A stretch of DNA of 64,000 bases from Colwellia sp. 75C3 (GTDB lineage Bacteria; Pseudomonadota; Gammaproteobacteria; Enterobacterales; Alteromonadaceae). Numbering within the stretch: the first letter of the stretch is position 1; each line of letters begins with the position of its first letter. Below, in pieces: positions 10,909 to 20,088 of the stretch. The position numbers were made by a program, and so were the translations under genes. The notes beneath the pieces were generated by a model that saw only the letters and a list, made by a program, of their open reading frames with translations, did not search any database and was not told where the DNA came from. The stretch spans positions 62,001 to 126,000 of the forward strand of contig NZ_PJAU01000048.1 of the NCBI RefSeq assembly GCF_002836255.1. The letters run 5' to 3'.

Positions 10909-11095
10909 CGACACCTGTTTGAAGTTTATTCGGCCTGCTAAGCAGGTGCAGCCGTATGTTCGTGTAGCAGACCACACGTCACATACTCTGTCTTGTATAA
11001 ACACCAAACAGATAGTCGTTAACCTATTTGTTAAGGTTAAACTCTATAGCTGTAATGTTTGAAGGTATACAGCTTTAAAACCTTAAAGTATTTAT

Positions 11096-11800
11096 TTAAA
11101 GCCTTGGCCAATTTAACTGCCAAGGCTTTTTTATTGCCAAAAATTGTTCATTCACTTGTGGGTCTAGGTAAAATTCACCATCTGTCGGCAGCGAAGTAAA
11201 CTCGAAAAGTTCGCCTAAATAAGTAAACTTGAGTGCATAGGCGTGCAGGTAACCTCGGTCTGCTTGTGATGTACTGTAATACAATGAGTCACCAACAATA
11301 GGCGCGCCTATACTCGCCAGTGCTACACGTAATTGATGAGTTTTACCTGAATGAGGTTTAAGCAGATATAAACGCTGCTTATTCGGAATACTATATGAGA
11401 AAAACTGCGTAATAGCGGGGTTTTCCATCGTCCTTAATAGCTTGAACATGCCACGACGGCTTTTACCCATATCACCTTTAATAAGTCCCTGTTTTTTAAT
11501 TGGCTTTTTATCGCTGATGGCAAGGTAATATTTATCAATGTCGTGATCATTAAATAGCTGACCAAAGATTTGTGCGCAAGCTAAGGTTTTGGCAAAGATG
11601 ACTAATCCCGATGTCATTTTATCTAATCGATGCACAGGGTATAACTCTACATTATCATCATGGTTTTGATTCTGTTTCTTGACTTGGTTCTTTACCTGCG
11701 AAAAAAGCCCTGAGCCAATGTCACCTTCGTCATGAAAGTTCACGCCTGCTACTTTATCAACAACAATAAAATCAGGATGTTCTGCAATAATTTTATACAT
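11096..11800 (-). CDS. RluA-family RNA pseudouridine synthase (TIGR01621-like)
   Basis: This 234-residue protein has the RluA catalytic motif HRLDKMTSGLVIFAK, in which the Asp is the nucleophile that isomerises uridine to pseudouridine. The downstream HQLRVALASIGAPIVGDSLY motif is also typical. It starts directly with the catalytic fold and lacks an N-terminal S4 domain, as in the short RluA-like group. The RNA target, rRNA or tRNA, is not predictable. It is transcribed divergently from the M16 peptidase gene. Confidence 0.9.
   Translation of the reverse strand: MYKIIAEHPDFIVVDKVAGVNFHDEGDIGSGLFSQVKNQVKKQNQNHDDNVELYPVHRLDKMTSGLVIFAKTLACAQIFGQLFNDHDIDKYYLAISDKKPIKKQGLIKGDMGKSRRGMFKLLRTMENPAITQFFSYSIPNKQRLYLLKPHSGKTHQLRVALASIGAPIVGDSLYYSTSQADRGYLHAYALKFTYLGELFEFTSLPTDGEFYLDPQVNEQFLAIKKPWQLNWPRL
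11098..11132 (+). terminator. Terminator hairpin inside the 3' end of the convergent pseudouridine synthase gene
   Basis: AAAGCCTTGGC (11098-11108) pairs with GCCAAGGCTTT (11119-11129), and a T-run follows on the plus strand. It can end transcripts of the sodium-dependent transporter gene while overlapping the last codons of the opposing gene. Confidence 0.72.
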
Positions 11801-11878
11801 TTAAATTAACCGAGTAGTCTTTATGTTTGCTATGATAATTCAAACTTTTACCTTTTACTCTTTTTACCGGATGTTATT

Positions 11879-14758
11879 TTGCGACAATCTCCTCAGAGCC
11901 GCTTTTCGGCACAAATAATAAATAAATTTAGAATCACTGCGATAGCCGCTAGTACGGCATTATTATTTGCTTGTAGTAGTCAAGAAACAGCACAATTACC
12001 TCTCGGGGTAAGTTTGGTTGAAACGGTTACTGCCCAGCAAGATACACTTAACATTCCTTTTAAAAAGTATAAGTTAGCCAATGGTTTAACGGTGATTTTG
12101 CATCAAGATAACTCAGACCCTTTAGTGCATGTTGATGTTACTTACCATGTAGGCTCAGCCCGAGAGCAGTTAGGTAAATCAGGTTTTGCGCATTTCTTTG
12201 AGCATATGATGTTTCAAGGTTCTCAAAATGTTGCTGATGAACAGCACTTTAAAGTTGTTACCCAAAGTGGCGGCGACTTAAACGGTACCACTAATTCAGA
12301 TCGCACTAACTACTTTGAAACGGTACCTAAAAACCAGTTAGAGAAGATGTTGTGGCTTGAGTCTGACCGTATGGGCTTTTTATTAGAAGCTATTACGCCA
12401 GAAAAATTTGAGATACAACGTGCCACGGTTAAAAACGAACGAGGTCAAAATGTTGATAATCGACCTTATGGGCGATTAAATGAAACCGTTAGCCAAATGA
12501 TTTTTCCACGTGAGCATCCTTATTCATGGCCTGTTATTGGTTATTTATCAGATCTTGACCGAGGTACAGTCACTGATTTAAAAGAGTTCTTCTCTCGTTG
12601 GTATGGTCCAAATAATGCGGTAGTCACTATTGGTGGTGATATTGATGAAGCACAAACGTTAGCTTGGGTTAATAAATACTTTGGTAAATTAAATGCTGGG
12701 CCAGCTGTAGAAAGTATGGCTAAAACATCCGTGAGCCTTGAAGATAATCGTTACTACTCTTTTAGCGATAATGTATCACTACCCCTGTTATATATTAGTT
12801 TTCCAACGGTTTATGGTATGCATGAAGATGAACCGGCTTTAGACGTTCTTGCGAATATTTTGGGTAGTGGACCAACCTCATTACTTTATAAGAATCTTGT
12901 TAAATCAGGTGTCGCTGTTCAAGCCGGTGCTAGTCACCCTTGTCGAGAATTAGCGTGCCAAATGAGCTTTTATGCGCTGCCAAACCCACAGCAAGGTTTA
13001 TCTTTAGCAAAAATAGAAAAAGTGATTAATGATACGTTAACTGAATTTGAGCAGCGTGGTGTTAACGACGAAGACTTATTAAAAACTAAAGTGGGCATTG
13101 AAACAGGTACAATTTATGGCCTGCAAAGTGTTTCAGGTAAAGTGTCTAACTTAGCGCATTATCAAACAATGTTAGGCGATGCTAATTACACTGAGCAGCA
13201 AGTCGCTCGTTATAATAACGTGACCAAAGCCGATGTTATGCGTGTATTCAAACAATATATTCAAGGTAAAGGTGCCGCGGTATTATCGATAGTGCCACAG
13301 GGTCAAGAAGCTTTGATTGCGAAAGCAAATAACTTTGCTTTACCTGATGTGAGTAAGCCAGCAGAACTAGCCCAACTTAATACACCTATTATGAAGAATA
13401 GCAGTGATTTTGATCGCAGTATTATGCCTAGCTCTACGGCTAATCCACAAATTACTGTACCTAGTTTATGGCGTGAAAAGTTTGATAACGGCATTAATAT
13501 CATTGCCACTAAAAATAGTGAGACACCAACCGTAAGCTTGCTATTAAGCATTGATGGTGGTGTATTGCTTGATTCAGTTGATAAAGCCGGCTTAGCGAGT
13601 TTAACCGCAAGTTTGATGAATGAAGGAACCACGATACACAGTAAAGAAGAGTTATCTAATGAGTTGGCCATACTTGGCAGTAATATATCTATTGGCGCAG
13701 GTGGACGTAATACTTACATTAAAGTGAGTAGCTTAGTAAAAAATCTTGATGCAACGTTAGCATTGATGAATGAGATGATGTTTAAACCTAAATTTGCCCA
13801 AGATGATTTTGATCGTGTTAAAAATCAGTTGATTCAAGGTTTAGAGCAAGGTAATAAAGATGCTAGCACCTTAGCAAGTAACGCCTTAAAGCAAGTGACT
13901 TACGGTAAAGATAATCGTTTTGGTTTGCCAGATAGCGGCACCATTGCTACGGTATCTGCGATAACGCTAGATGACGTTAAAGCTTTTTATCAAGCATACT
14001 TCTCGCCAGCTAAAGCAAGCCTAGTTGTGGTTGGTGATATTGAAAAGGAGGATTTTCTGACAAAACTATGGCCATTAAAAGCATGGAAAGGTAATGACTA
14101 CGCAATCAATGGCGATTATGAGTTCCCTGAGGTTACACCGAACAAGCTGTACTTTGTTGATTTACCTAACGCTAGCCAATCGGTGATTAAACTATCTCGT
14201 AGAGCGATGACTTATGATGCTACCGGTAAACACTTTAAAGCGACTTTAATGAATTACCCGTTAGGCAGTGCTTTTAATAGTCGAATCAATTTAAATCTAC
14301 GTGAAGATAAAGGTTATACCTATGGCGCATCAAGCTACTTTTCTGCAGGTAAAACGTTAGGTCGCTTTAGTGCTGGCGCTAGTGTTAAAAAAGATCATAC
14401 ATATGATGCAATGATTGAAATCGAAGCAGAGCTTAAAAACTACCAGCAACATGGTTTAACCGCAGATGAAGTCACATTTATGCGCCAAGCTATTTCACAA
14501 AATGAAGCGTTAAGCTTTGAAACGCCAAGTCAAAAAAGTGGCTTCTTAAGACAGTTATTACAGTTTAATCTGCCGGTTAATTATGGTGAAGAACAGAGTA
14601 ATATAATTCATAACATAACTCTTAAGCAGTTAAATGCTATTGCGGCAAAAGAATTATCAAAACCTATGCAATGGATTGTTGTTGGCGACGGTCAAGTAGT
14701 TAGACCACAATTACAAAAGCTTGATATCGAAGTAGTAGACCTCGAACTAGCTAAATAA
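11879..14758 (+). CDS. M16-family zinc metallopeptidase, lipoprotein (insulinase/pitrilysin-like)
   Basis: This 959-residue periplasmic protease has two M16 halves. A lipoprotein signal peptide ends at Cys32 (LLFAC). The inverted zinc motif H105-F-F-E108-H109 is in the first half; the second half has the usual non-catalytic repeat with R/Y residues (NLREDKGYTYGASS). The start is TTG at 11879, because the nearest upstream ATG (11871) is out of frame. It probably degrades peptides or misfolded proteins at the envelope. It stands alone and has its own terminator. Confidence 0.92.
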   Translation: MRQSPQSRFSAQIINKFRITAIAASTALLFACSSQETAQLPLGVSLVETVTAQQDTLNIPFKKYKLANGLTVILHQDNSDPLVHVDVTYHVGSAREQLGKSGFAHFFEHMMFQGSQNVADEQHFKVVTQSGGDLNGTTNSDRTNYFETVPKNQLEKMLWLESDRMGFLLEAITPEKFEIQRATVKNERGQNVDNRPYGRLNETVSQMIFPREHPYSWPVIGYLSDLDRGTVTDLKEFFSRWYGPNNAVVTIGGDIDEAQTLAWVNKYFGKLNAGPAVESMAKTSVSLEDNRYYSFSDNVSLPLLYISFPTVYGMHEDEPALDVLANILGSGPTSLLYKNLVKSGVAVQAGASHPCRELACQMSFYALPNPQQGLSLAKIEKVINDTLTEFEQRGVNDEDLLKTKVGIETGTIYGLQSVSGKVSNLAHYQTMLGDANYTEQQVARYNNVTKADVMRVFKQYIQGKGAAVLSIVPQGQEALIAKANNFALPDVSKPAELAQLNTPIMKNSSDFDRSIMPSSTANPQITVPSLWREKFDNGINIIATKNSETPTVSLLLSIDGGVLLDSVDKAGLASLTASLMNEGTTIHSKEELSNELAILGSNISIGAGGRNTYIKVSSLVKNLDATLALMNEMMFKPKFAQDDFDRVKNQLIQGLEQGNKDASTLASNALKQVTYGKDNRFGLPDSGTIATVSAITLDDVKAFYQAYFSPAKASLVVVGDIEKEDFLTKLWPLKAWKGNDYAINGDYEFPEVTPNKLYFVDLPNASQSVIKLSRRAMTYDATGKHFKATLMNYPLGSAFNSRINLNLREDKGYTYGASSYFSAGKTLGRFSAGASVKKDHTYDAMIEIEAELKNYQQHGLTADEVTFMRQAISQNEALSFETPSQKSGFLRQLLQFNLPVNYGEEQSNIIHNITLKQLNAIAAKELSKPMQWIVVGDGQVVRPQLQKLDIEVVDLELAK

Positions 14759-14805
14759 ACTATTTAGTAAATAAAAATAGTTAAGTATTGAAAAGTACCA
14801 CCAGA

Positions 14806-14841
14806 CCCCTTATTTATATGATTATCAATAAGGGGTTTTTT
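14806..14841 (+). terminator. Rho-independent terminator after the M16 peptidase gene
   Basis: CCCCTTAT (14806-14813) pairs with ATAAGGGG (14828-14835) and six T follow. Confidence 0.88.
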
Positions 14842-14913
14842 GCTCGTATCCCTTACTAGCTAAATACTAAATTAAGCTAATAGTTAGCCTGATTAGTATA
14901 TATAGGAATTATT

Positions 14914-16503
14914 TTGACACTCTCATTAACAGATTATATTGGCGCTTTTAGCCAAAGTGAAAATTTGGCTGCTGTTGCAGGTATTGGACGCGGTATAGAG
15001 CGAGAAGCATTGCGAATACTGCCAGAAGGAAAACTATCTGAGCATGGTCATTATCAACAGCTTGGTTCAGCCCTTACTCACGGACAGATAACAACAGATT
15101 ATTCTGAAACCTTGCTTGAATTCATCACTCCGGTTAGCCATTCACCAGAGCAAGCTATTGCCCAACTTCAAGATATTCAAAAATATACCTTTGCAAATAT
15201 TGAAGGGGAACTATTGTGGCCAATGAGTATGCCTTGCTTTGTTAATGATGCTGAGAAGATACCGTTAGCACAATATGGTAGCTCTAATATAGGTAAAATG
15301 AAGACCGTATATCGCCAAGGTCTGAAAAACCGATATGGCTCGATGATGCAAGTTATCTCAGGCATACATTTTAACTTTTCATTCTCGCAAGATTTTTGGC
15401 AGGTTCAGCAAAACTTACATCAGTCATCAGGTGAAAAATCATTACCTCTAGATGAATTCATCTCTGAACGTTATTTTTCCATTTTAAGAAATTACAAACG
15501 CTTTTGTTGGTTAATACCTTATTTATACGGTAGCTCCCCAGCAATATGTGGATCTTTTTTGCAAGGTCAAGAGCATAAGTTACCTTTTAAAAAATCACCT
15601 TCTGGTGCACTTTTCCTTGAGCATGCCACCTCGTTACGCATGAGTGATTTAGGTTATACCAGCTCTGAGCAATCAGCATTGAAAATTTGTTACAACAATT
15701 TGGCTGATTATGTTGATGGCGTACAACAAGCTATAAAATTAAAATCTAAGGATTTTTCTGGTATTGGTGTCAAGGTCAACGGTCAATACCAACAGCTTAA
15801 CGACAACGTACTACAAATTGAAAATGAGCTGTATGCACCTATTCGTCCTAAACGAGTAGCAAAACCAGGTGAAAAGCCTTCAGTTGCTCTAGGAGAGCGC
15901 GGTGTTGAATACATTGAAGTAAGAGCCCTCGATGTAAATCCGTTTTCAGATACCGGTATTAGCCTTGAGCAAGTTCACTTTTTAGATATATTTATAACTT
16001 TTTGTGCTTTTGTCGATAATAAAGAGTTTGATTGTACACGCCAAACATTGCATGAACAGAATATGGATGCAGTGGTTTTACGTGGTCGTGATCCTGAGTT
16101 ATTACTTAGTGATGCGAATTGTTGTGGTGAAGTTAAGCTTAAATCGGTTCCTGAGTGGGGCAATGAATTATTCGAGCAGATGCAACAAGTTGCAGAGCTT
16201 TTAGATAAGGCATACCAAACGAGTAAATATAGCGATGCTATTGTTCGTGAACAAGCCAAGATAAATGACGCTAGTTTAACGCCTTCAGCGCAACTATTAT
16301 CAATTATTCAAGAGCAATCTTTATCGCAGTTTGCTTTAGATAAAGCGAGTGAATATCAACGAGAAGCGAAAGCACGTGATTATCAGTTTTACAGTCAAGA
16401 ATTTTTTGATGAAAGCGTACCAGCCTCTCATAAAGCGCAAACGGATATTGAAGCAAGTGACAAACTAAACTTTGATGATTTTCTGTCCGATTATTTTGCC
16501 TAA
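14914..16503 (+). CDS. gshA: Glutamate--cysteine ligase
   Basis: This enzyme joins glutamate and cysteine with ATP, the first and rate-limiting step of glutathione synthesis in the cytoplasm. The 529-residue length and motifs match the gammaproteobacterial GshA family, for example GIGRGIEREALRI near the N-terminus, the substrate-binding stretch YGSMMQVISGIHFNFS, and EYIEVRALDVNPF. The start is a TTG at 14914 preceded by AGGAA; I see no better ATG. No partner gshB is in the window. Confidence 0.95.
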   Translation: MTLSLTDYIGAFSQSENLAAVAGIGRGIEREALRILPEGKLSEHGHYQQLGSALTHGQITTDYSETLLEFITPVSHSPEQAIAQLQDIQKYTFANIEGELLWPMSMPCFVNDAEKIPLAQYGSSNIGKMKTVYRQGLKNRYGSMMQVISGIHFNFSFSQDFWQVQQNLHQSSGEKSLPLDEFISERYFSILRNYKRFCWLIPYLYGSSPAICGSFLQGQEHKLPFKKSPSGALFLEHATSLRMSDLGYTSSEQSALKICYNNLADYVDGVQQAIKLKSKDFSGIGVKVNGQYQQLNDNVLQIENELYAPIRPKRVAKPGEKPSVALGERGVEYIEVRALDVNPFSDTGISLEQVHFLDIFITFCAFVDNKEFDCTRQTLHEQNMDAVVLRGRDPELLLSDANCCGEVKLKSVPEWGNELFEQMQQVAELLDKAYQTSKYSDAIVREQAKINDASLTPSAQLLSIIQEQSLSQFALDKASEYQREAKARDYQFYSQEFFDESVPASHKAQTDIEASDKLNFDDFLSDYFA

Positions 16504-16543
16504 ACAAAAGGGCATTTTAATCATAAAAATAGAAAAACAACTA

Positions 16544-16570
16544 TAAAAAAAGCGCGTCAAGATGACGCGC
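16544..16570 (-). terminator. Minus-strand Rho-independent terminator between gshA and the repeat array
   Basis: GCGCGTCA (16552-16559) pairs perfectly with TGACGCGC (16563-16570) around a three-base loop. The A-run at 16545-16551 gives a seven-T tail only when read on the minus strand. It would therefore end transcripts coming leftward from the repeat array. For gshA itself the plus-strand tail is poor. Confidence 0.75.
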
Positions 16571-16775
16571 CGTTATTTAAGTAAACAAGTCTTAAATTAA
16601 ATGAAAGCAATCCAGGGAGGAATGTCTCAATTATTAAGACGTGGTAATAGCAGATAAGTTCATTTTATTTACAATATCTTCATTCATCACATCTTCCCCT
16701 ACTAAACTTATCCATCATACATTTCGTTCTCTAAGCTATCTTTCTTTTCAAAACATACGCTTCTAAGTTTTAATT

Positions 16776-17650
16776 GAACACATAGCTGTTCTATATCTTT
16801 GCCGAATTTTAGACAAAAAAAGCGCCCAACTAAATTTAGAGAGCGCATAAAACATGAGACGTCACTAATAAGAGTGGAATAACATAGCTGTTCTAGATCT
16901 TTGTCGAATTTTAGACAAAAAAAAGCGCCCAACTAAATTTAGATAGGTCATAAAGCATGAGACGTCACTAATAAGAGTGGGATAACATAGCTGTTCTATA
17001 TCTTTGTCTAATTTCAGACAAAAAAAAGCGCCCAACTAAATTTAGAGAGCGCATAAAACATGAAACACTAAGGGAATAACATAACTATTAAGTAAGAGTG
17101 TTGTTTTGAGGTTTAGTTCAAATTATTTAAAACTTTTGTCTTAATGTTGTTTACCAAGCCTTAGTGACGTTATTGTAAAAATATAAGTTAACGAATTTCA
17201 GACAAAAAAAAGCGCTCAACTAAATTTAGAGGGCGCATAAAACATGAAACACTGAGGGAATAACATAACTATTAAGTAAGAGTGTTGTTTTGAGGTTTAG
17301 TTCAAATTATTTAATGTTTATTTCTCCGACGTCATATCAGAAAATTAAAATATCCGGTATCGAATTTTAGGCAAAAAAAAGCGCCAACTAAATTTAGAGG
17401 GCGCATATAATATGAAACACAAGGGGAATAACATAACTATTAAGTAAGAGTGTTGTTTTGATGTTTAGTTCAACTTGTTTTAATTTTTATTTCTCAGGCG
17501 CATAACCGGAAATATAAAATATCCTTTATGGAATTTCAGGCAAAAAAAAGCGCCCAACTAAATTTAGAGAGCGCATAAAACATGAAACACTAAGGGAATA
17601 ACATAACTATTAAATAAGAGTACTATTGTGTAGTTTAGTTCAAATTAATT
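16776..17650 (-). repeat. Degenerate repeat array, six units with minus-strand terminator-like hairpins (possible small RNA array)
   Basis: Six copies share a core that, on the minus strand, reads TTTTATGCGC, then CTCTCTAAATTTAG, then TTGGGCGC and seven or eight T. The cores lie at 16815-16846, 16917-16950, 17020-17052, 17204-17236, 17373-17404 and 17542-17574. The first two intervals are about 103 bases, the third 184 and the last two about 169. Upstream on the minus strand, copies 3 to 6 share TTGAACTAAAC, ACTCTTA and TAGTTATGTTATTCCC. The hairpin arm is decayed in copy 2. There is no stable reading frame. The pattern is what a tandem family of roughly 70-nt RNA genes would show, but promoters are weak and this remains an inference. 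Confidence 0.8.
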
Positions 17651-17757
17651 TAAATATTTCTAAATAAAATTAAAACTAATAATTTATTAGCAAAAACTGT
17701 ATTAATTAACGCTTTCTGTCATTATAAATAACAAATTATAATAACCGTTATTTGTTT

Positions 17758-18378
17758 ATGCCTTCATGTAAAACTGCATTGTTAACAGCAGCGAGTGTAA
17801 TATTACTTGCTAGTTGTGCAACCCCCCCACCGAAAAATCCTGAGAATATATGTGAAATATTTCGCGAACATCGTGATTGGTATTTTGCGGCTAAAGAAGT
17901 TCGTGAACGTTGGGGCGTACCTATTCATGTTCCAATGAGTATGATGTATCAAGAAAGTTCTTTTCGTCATGATGCAACACCTCCAATGGACTATCTATTC
18001 GGTTTTATTCCTTGGGGAAGAGTAAGTACAGCCTATGGTTATTCACAAGCGAAAACGATGACTTGGAAGGACTATATTAAGGAAACAGGGAATTCAGGTG
18101 CAGATCGCGATGATTTTGATGACGCAATAGACTTCATGGGTTGGTTTATTTTTAAAACCCAAAAAGTTAATGGTGTCTCAAAATGGGACACCTATAGCCA
18201 ATACCTAAATTATCATGAGGGTTGGGGCGGCTTTAAGCGCAAAAGCTACAAGAAAAAACCATGGTTAGTTAAAGTTTCCAGGAAAGTTGATAATCGTGCA
18301 CGACGTTATAGTAGTCAGTTAAAGAGCTGTGAAAAAGATCTCGATCATGGTTGGTTGTGGCGTCTATTTTTTGGCTAA
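17758..18378 (+). CDS. Lysozyme-like (SLT-type) lipoprotein, function unproven
   Basis: The protein has 206 residues from ATG 17758; a TTG at 17752 is a possible alternative start. The signal peptide ends in a lipobox, LLASC, so it should be a lipoprotein. The mature part has features of lysozyme-like transglycosylases: a Glu in SMMYQESSF, followed by an aromatic AYGYSQAKTMTW segment and a YLNYHEGWGGF segment. It may therefore cleave peptidoglycan. It is a single gene after the repeat array, with no clear ribosome binding site. Confidence 0.75.
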   Translation: MPSCKTALLTAASVILLASCATPPPKNPENICEIFREHRDWYFAAKEVRERWGVPIHVPMSMMYQESSFRHDATPPMDYLFGFIPWGRVSTAYGYSQAKTMTWKDYIKETGNSGADRDDFDDAIDFMGWFIFKTQKVNGVSKWDTYSQYLNYHEGWGGFKRKSYKKKPWLVKVSRKVDNRARRYSSQLKSCEKDLDHGWLWRLFFG

Positions 18379-18704
18379 CCAGTGAAAATCGAAATGGCAG
18401 TATTTAACCAGTTAACTTCTGTGTTTAATAATGCTACAAAAGCATAACGCTTGCCAATATGTTCTTTTTACAATAAAAAATCACCGAGCCTAGCTGCGAT
18501 AACCACTACAAGAATAGATAGAGCTTTCAGAAAATAAGAAGAAAATAAAGTATGGTTTTTTGCTAAATAAATGTTGAAATAGCAAAATGCTGCTGCTGAT
18601 AGGGTTGGCTATTGTTATCCACAGAAATTGTGGAAAGCTGAATGAGGATATTCGAAAACCTGATTCTGTGGATAACTTTGTGGTTAACTTTTATATTAGC
18701 TTAA
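18379..18704. other. Intergenic region with DnaA-box cluster
   Basis: This 326-base gap lies between the convergent lipoprotein and corB genes. It contains no gene. Its right third carries the DnaA boxes listed separately. I see no obvious terminator with a T-run. Confidence 0.6.
18615..18687. promoter_or_regulatory. Cluster of DnaA-box sequences
   Basis: TTATCCACA at 18615-18623 is a perfect consensus DnaA box. TGTGGATAA at 18667-18675 is the same box inverted, and TGTGGTTAA at 18679-18687 is a one-mismatch copy. They lie in a non-coding gap between convergent genes, so they are unlikely to be promoter elements of either neighbour. Confidence 0.6.
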
Positions 18705-20033
18705 TTATTCTTCGTCGGCGTTTTCACCGATAAAGTGTTCAGGCATAACTCGCACTGTTGTTATTTTATTCCCTGCAACGTCAATGATTTCGACAGGGTA
18801 GCCAGAAATACGTAAGCTTATGTTACTTTGTGGTATCTCTTCCAAATACTCAATAATCAAGCCATTAAGGGTTTTGGGGCCATCTGTGGGCAACTGCCAT
18901 GACATCTCTTTATTAATATCACGAATACTCGCGCTACCGTCGACTAAATAGCTGCCATCGGGCTGCAAAGTTACTTCATCACTGGTTGTTGGTGTCATCG
19001 TTGTAGTAAAGTCACCAACAATCTCTTCTAGAATGTCTTCTAACGTGACTAAGCCTTGGATATCGCCATATTCATCGACAACTAAACCTAAGCGCTCTTT
19101 AGCGTGTTGAAACTTCAATAATTGAATATTTAATGGCGTACCTTCGGGTATAAAATATAATTCACGTACCGCTCTAAGTAATGTTGCTTTGGTGAATTGA
19201 TTTTTTGATAACAGTTTCAAAGCATCACGAGCATGAATATAACCAACAACATCATCGATACTATCGCGGTAAAGTAATACGCGAGTATGGTTAGATTGAG
19301 TCAGTTGTTTCTGTATTTTTTTCCAATCATCGTTAACGTCTATACCAACCAAGTCATTCCTGGGAATCATGATGTCTTCAACTGAGACCTTCTCTAAGTC
19401 TAAAATACTTACCAGCATGTCTTGATCGCGTTGATGCAATAAAGCGCCCGATTCATTCACCACGGTCCTTAATTCTTCACTACTCAGGCTGTGTTGCTCT
19501 CTTTGCTCTGAATTAATCCCTAAAATCATTAAGAAACCATTAGTGATCCAGTTAACGACCACCACAAGCGGGAAAAGTAATTTTAATAGAATAGATAAAA
19601 GAATAGAGCTAGGAAAAGCTATTTTCTCAGGATACATAGCAGCCAATGTTTTTGGCGTTACTTCAGCAAAAATAAGAATGACTAGCGTTAATGCAATTGT
19701 CGCAATTAAAATACCCATGTCACCGAATAGGCGTAAACCTATGACAGTTGCAATCGCAGACGCTGCGATATTAACGAGGTTATTACCAATAAGTATTAAA
19801 CCGATAAGACGGTCTGGACGGGCAAGTAATTTACTAACCCGTTTAGCACCTTTGTGTTTTTGTTTTTCGAGATGACGTAATCGATATCTATTTAATGACA
19901 TCATGCCTGTTTCAGAACCTGAGAAATAGGCAGAGATAAGTATTAAGATGCCAAGAATAGTAAAAAGCATCTGTGTGGTTATACTGTCCAAAAAGGGTTT
20001 TCCTGTTATGTAGTTAAAATAATTAAGTAACAC
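18705..20033 (-). CDS. corB: CNNM/HlyC-CorC family membrane protein (CorB/YfjD-like)
   Basis: This 442-residue protein has an N-terminal DUF21 (CNNM) membrane domain with about four helices, including the SGSETGMMSLNRYRLRHL motif. A CBS pair follows (about residues 205-335, with DIMIPRNDLVGID and GLVTLEDILEEIVGD), then a C-terminal CorC_HlyC domain. Members move or regulate magnesium or other divalent cations at the inner membrane. Gene order corB-ypjD divergent from ffh matches E. coli yfjD-ypjD-ffh, which supports the assignment. Confidence 0.88.
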   Translation of the reverse strand: MLLNYFNYITGKPFLDSITTQMLFTILGILILISAYFSGSETGMMSLNRYRLRHLEKQKHKGAKRVSKLLARPDRLIGLILIGNNLVNIAASAIATVIGLRLFGDMGILIATIALTLVILIFAEVTPKTLAAMYPEKIAFPSSILLSILLKLLFPLVVVVNWITNGFLMILGINSEQREQHSLSSEELRTVVNESGALLHQRDQDMLVSILDLEKVSVEDIMIPRNDLVGIDVNDDWKKIQKQLTQSNHTRVLLYRDSIDDVVGYIHARDALKLLSKNQFTKATLLRAVRELYFIPEGTPLNIQLLKFQHAKERLGLVVDEYGDIQGLVTLEDILEEIVGDFTTTMTPTTSDEVTLQPDGSYLVDGSASIRDINKEMSWQLPTDGPKTLNGLIIEYLEEIPQSNISLRISGYPVEIIDVAGNKITTVRVMPEHFIGENADEE

Positions 20034-20088
20034 TGCTCGCTAATAGTAGCAGTGTTATTACGATAAAATCAGCGTGAATAGTAGATGT

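Larger units (their letters stand above)
16504..17757. other. Long non-coding region with repeat array
   Basis: This 1.25-kb gap between gshA and the lipoprotein gene has no credible coding sequence on either strand. Most of it (16776-17650) is a degenerate repeat array described separately, and a minus-strand terminator-like hairpin lies at its left end. The last 100 bases before 17758 are very AT-rich and probably hold the promoter of the lipoprotein gene. Confidence 0.8.

Noticed and set aside
16708..16932. 74-codon minus-strand frame within the repeat array
   Set aside because: The frame simply reads through repeat units (the same residues recur) and contains terminator-like hairpins; no start signal.
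17009..17060. Possible 15-residue peptide (MFYALSKF-type) on the minus strand of each repeat unit
   Set aside because: The frame is broken or stopped early in copies 4 and 5, so no peptide is conserved.
16776..17650. CRISPR array
   Set aside because: Units are much longer than CRISPR repeats, spacing is irregular, and the copies are degenerate.
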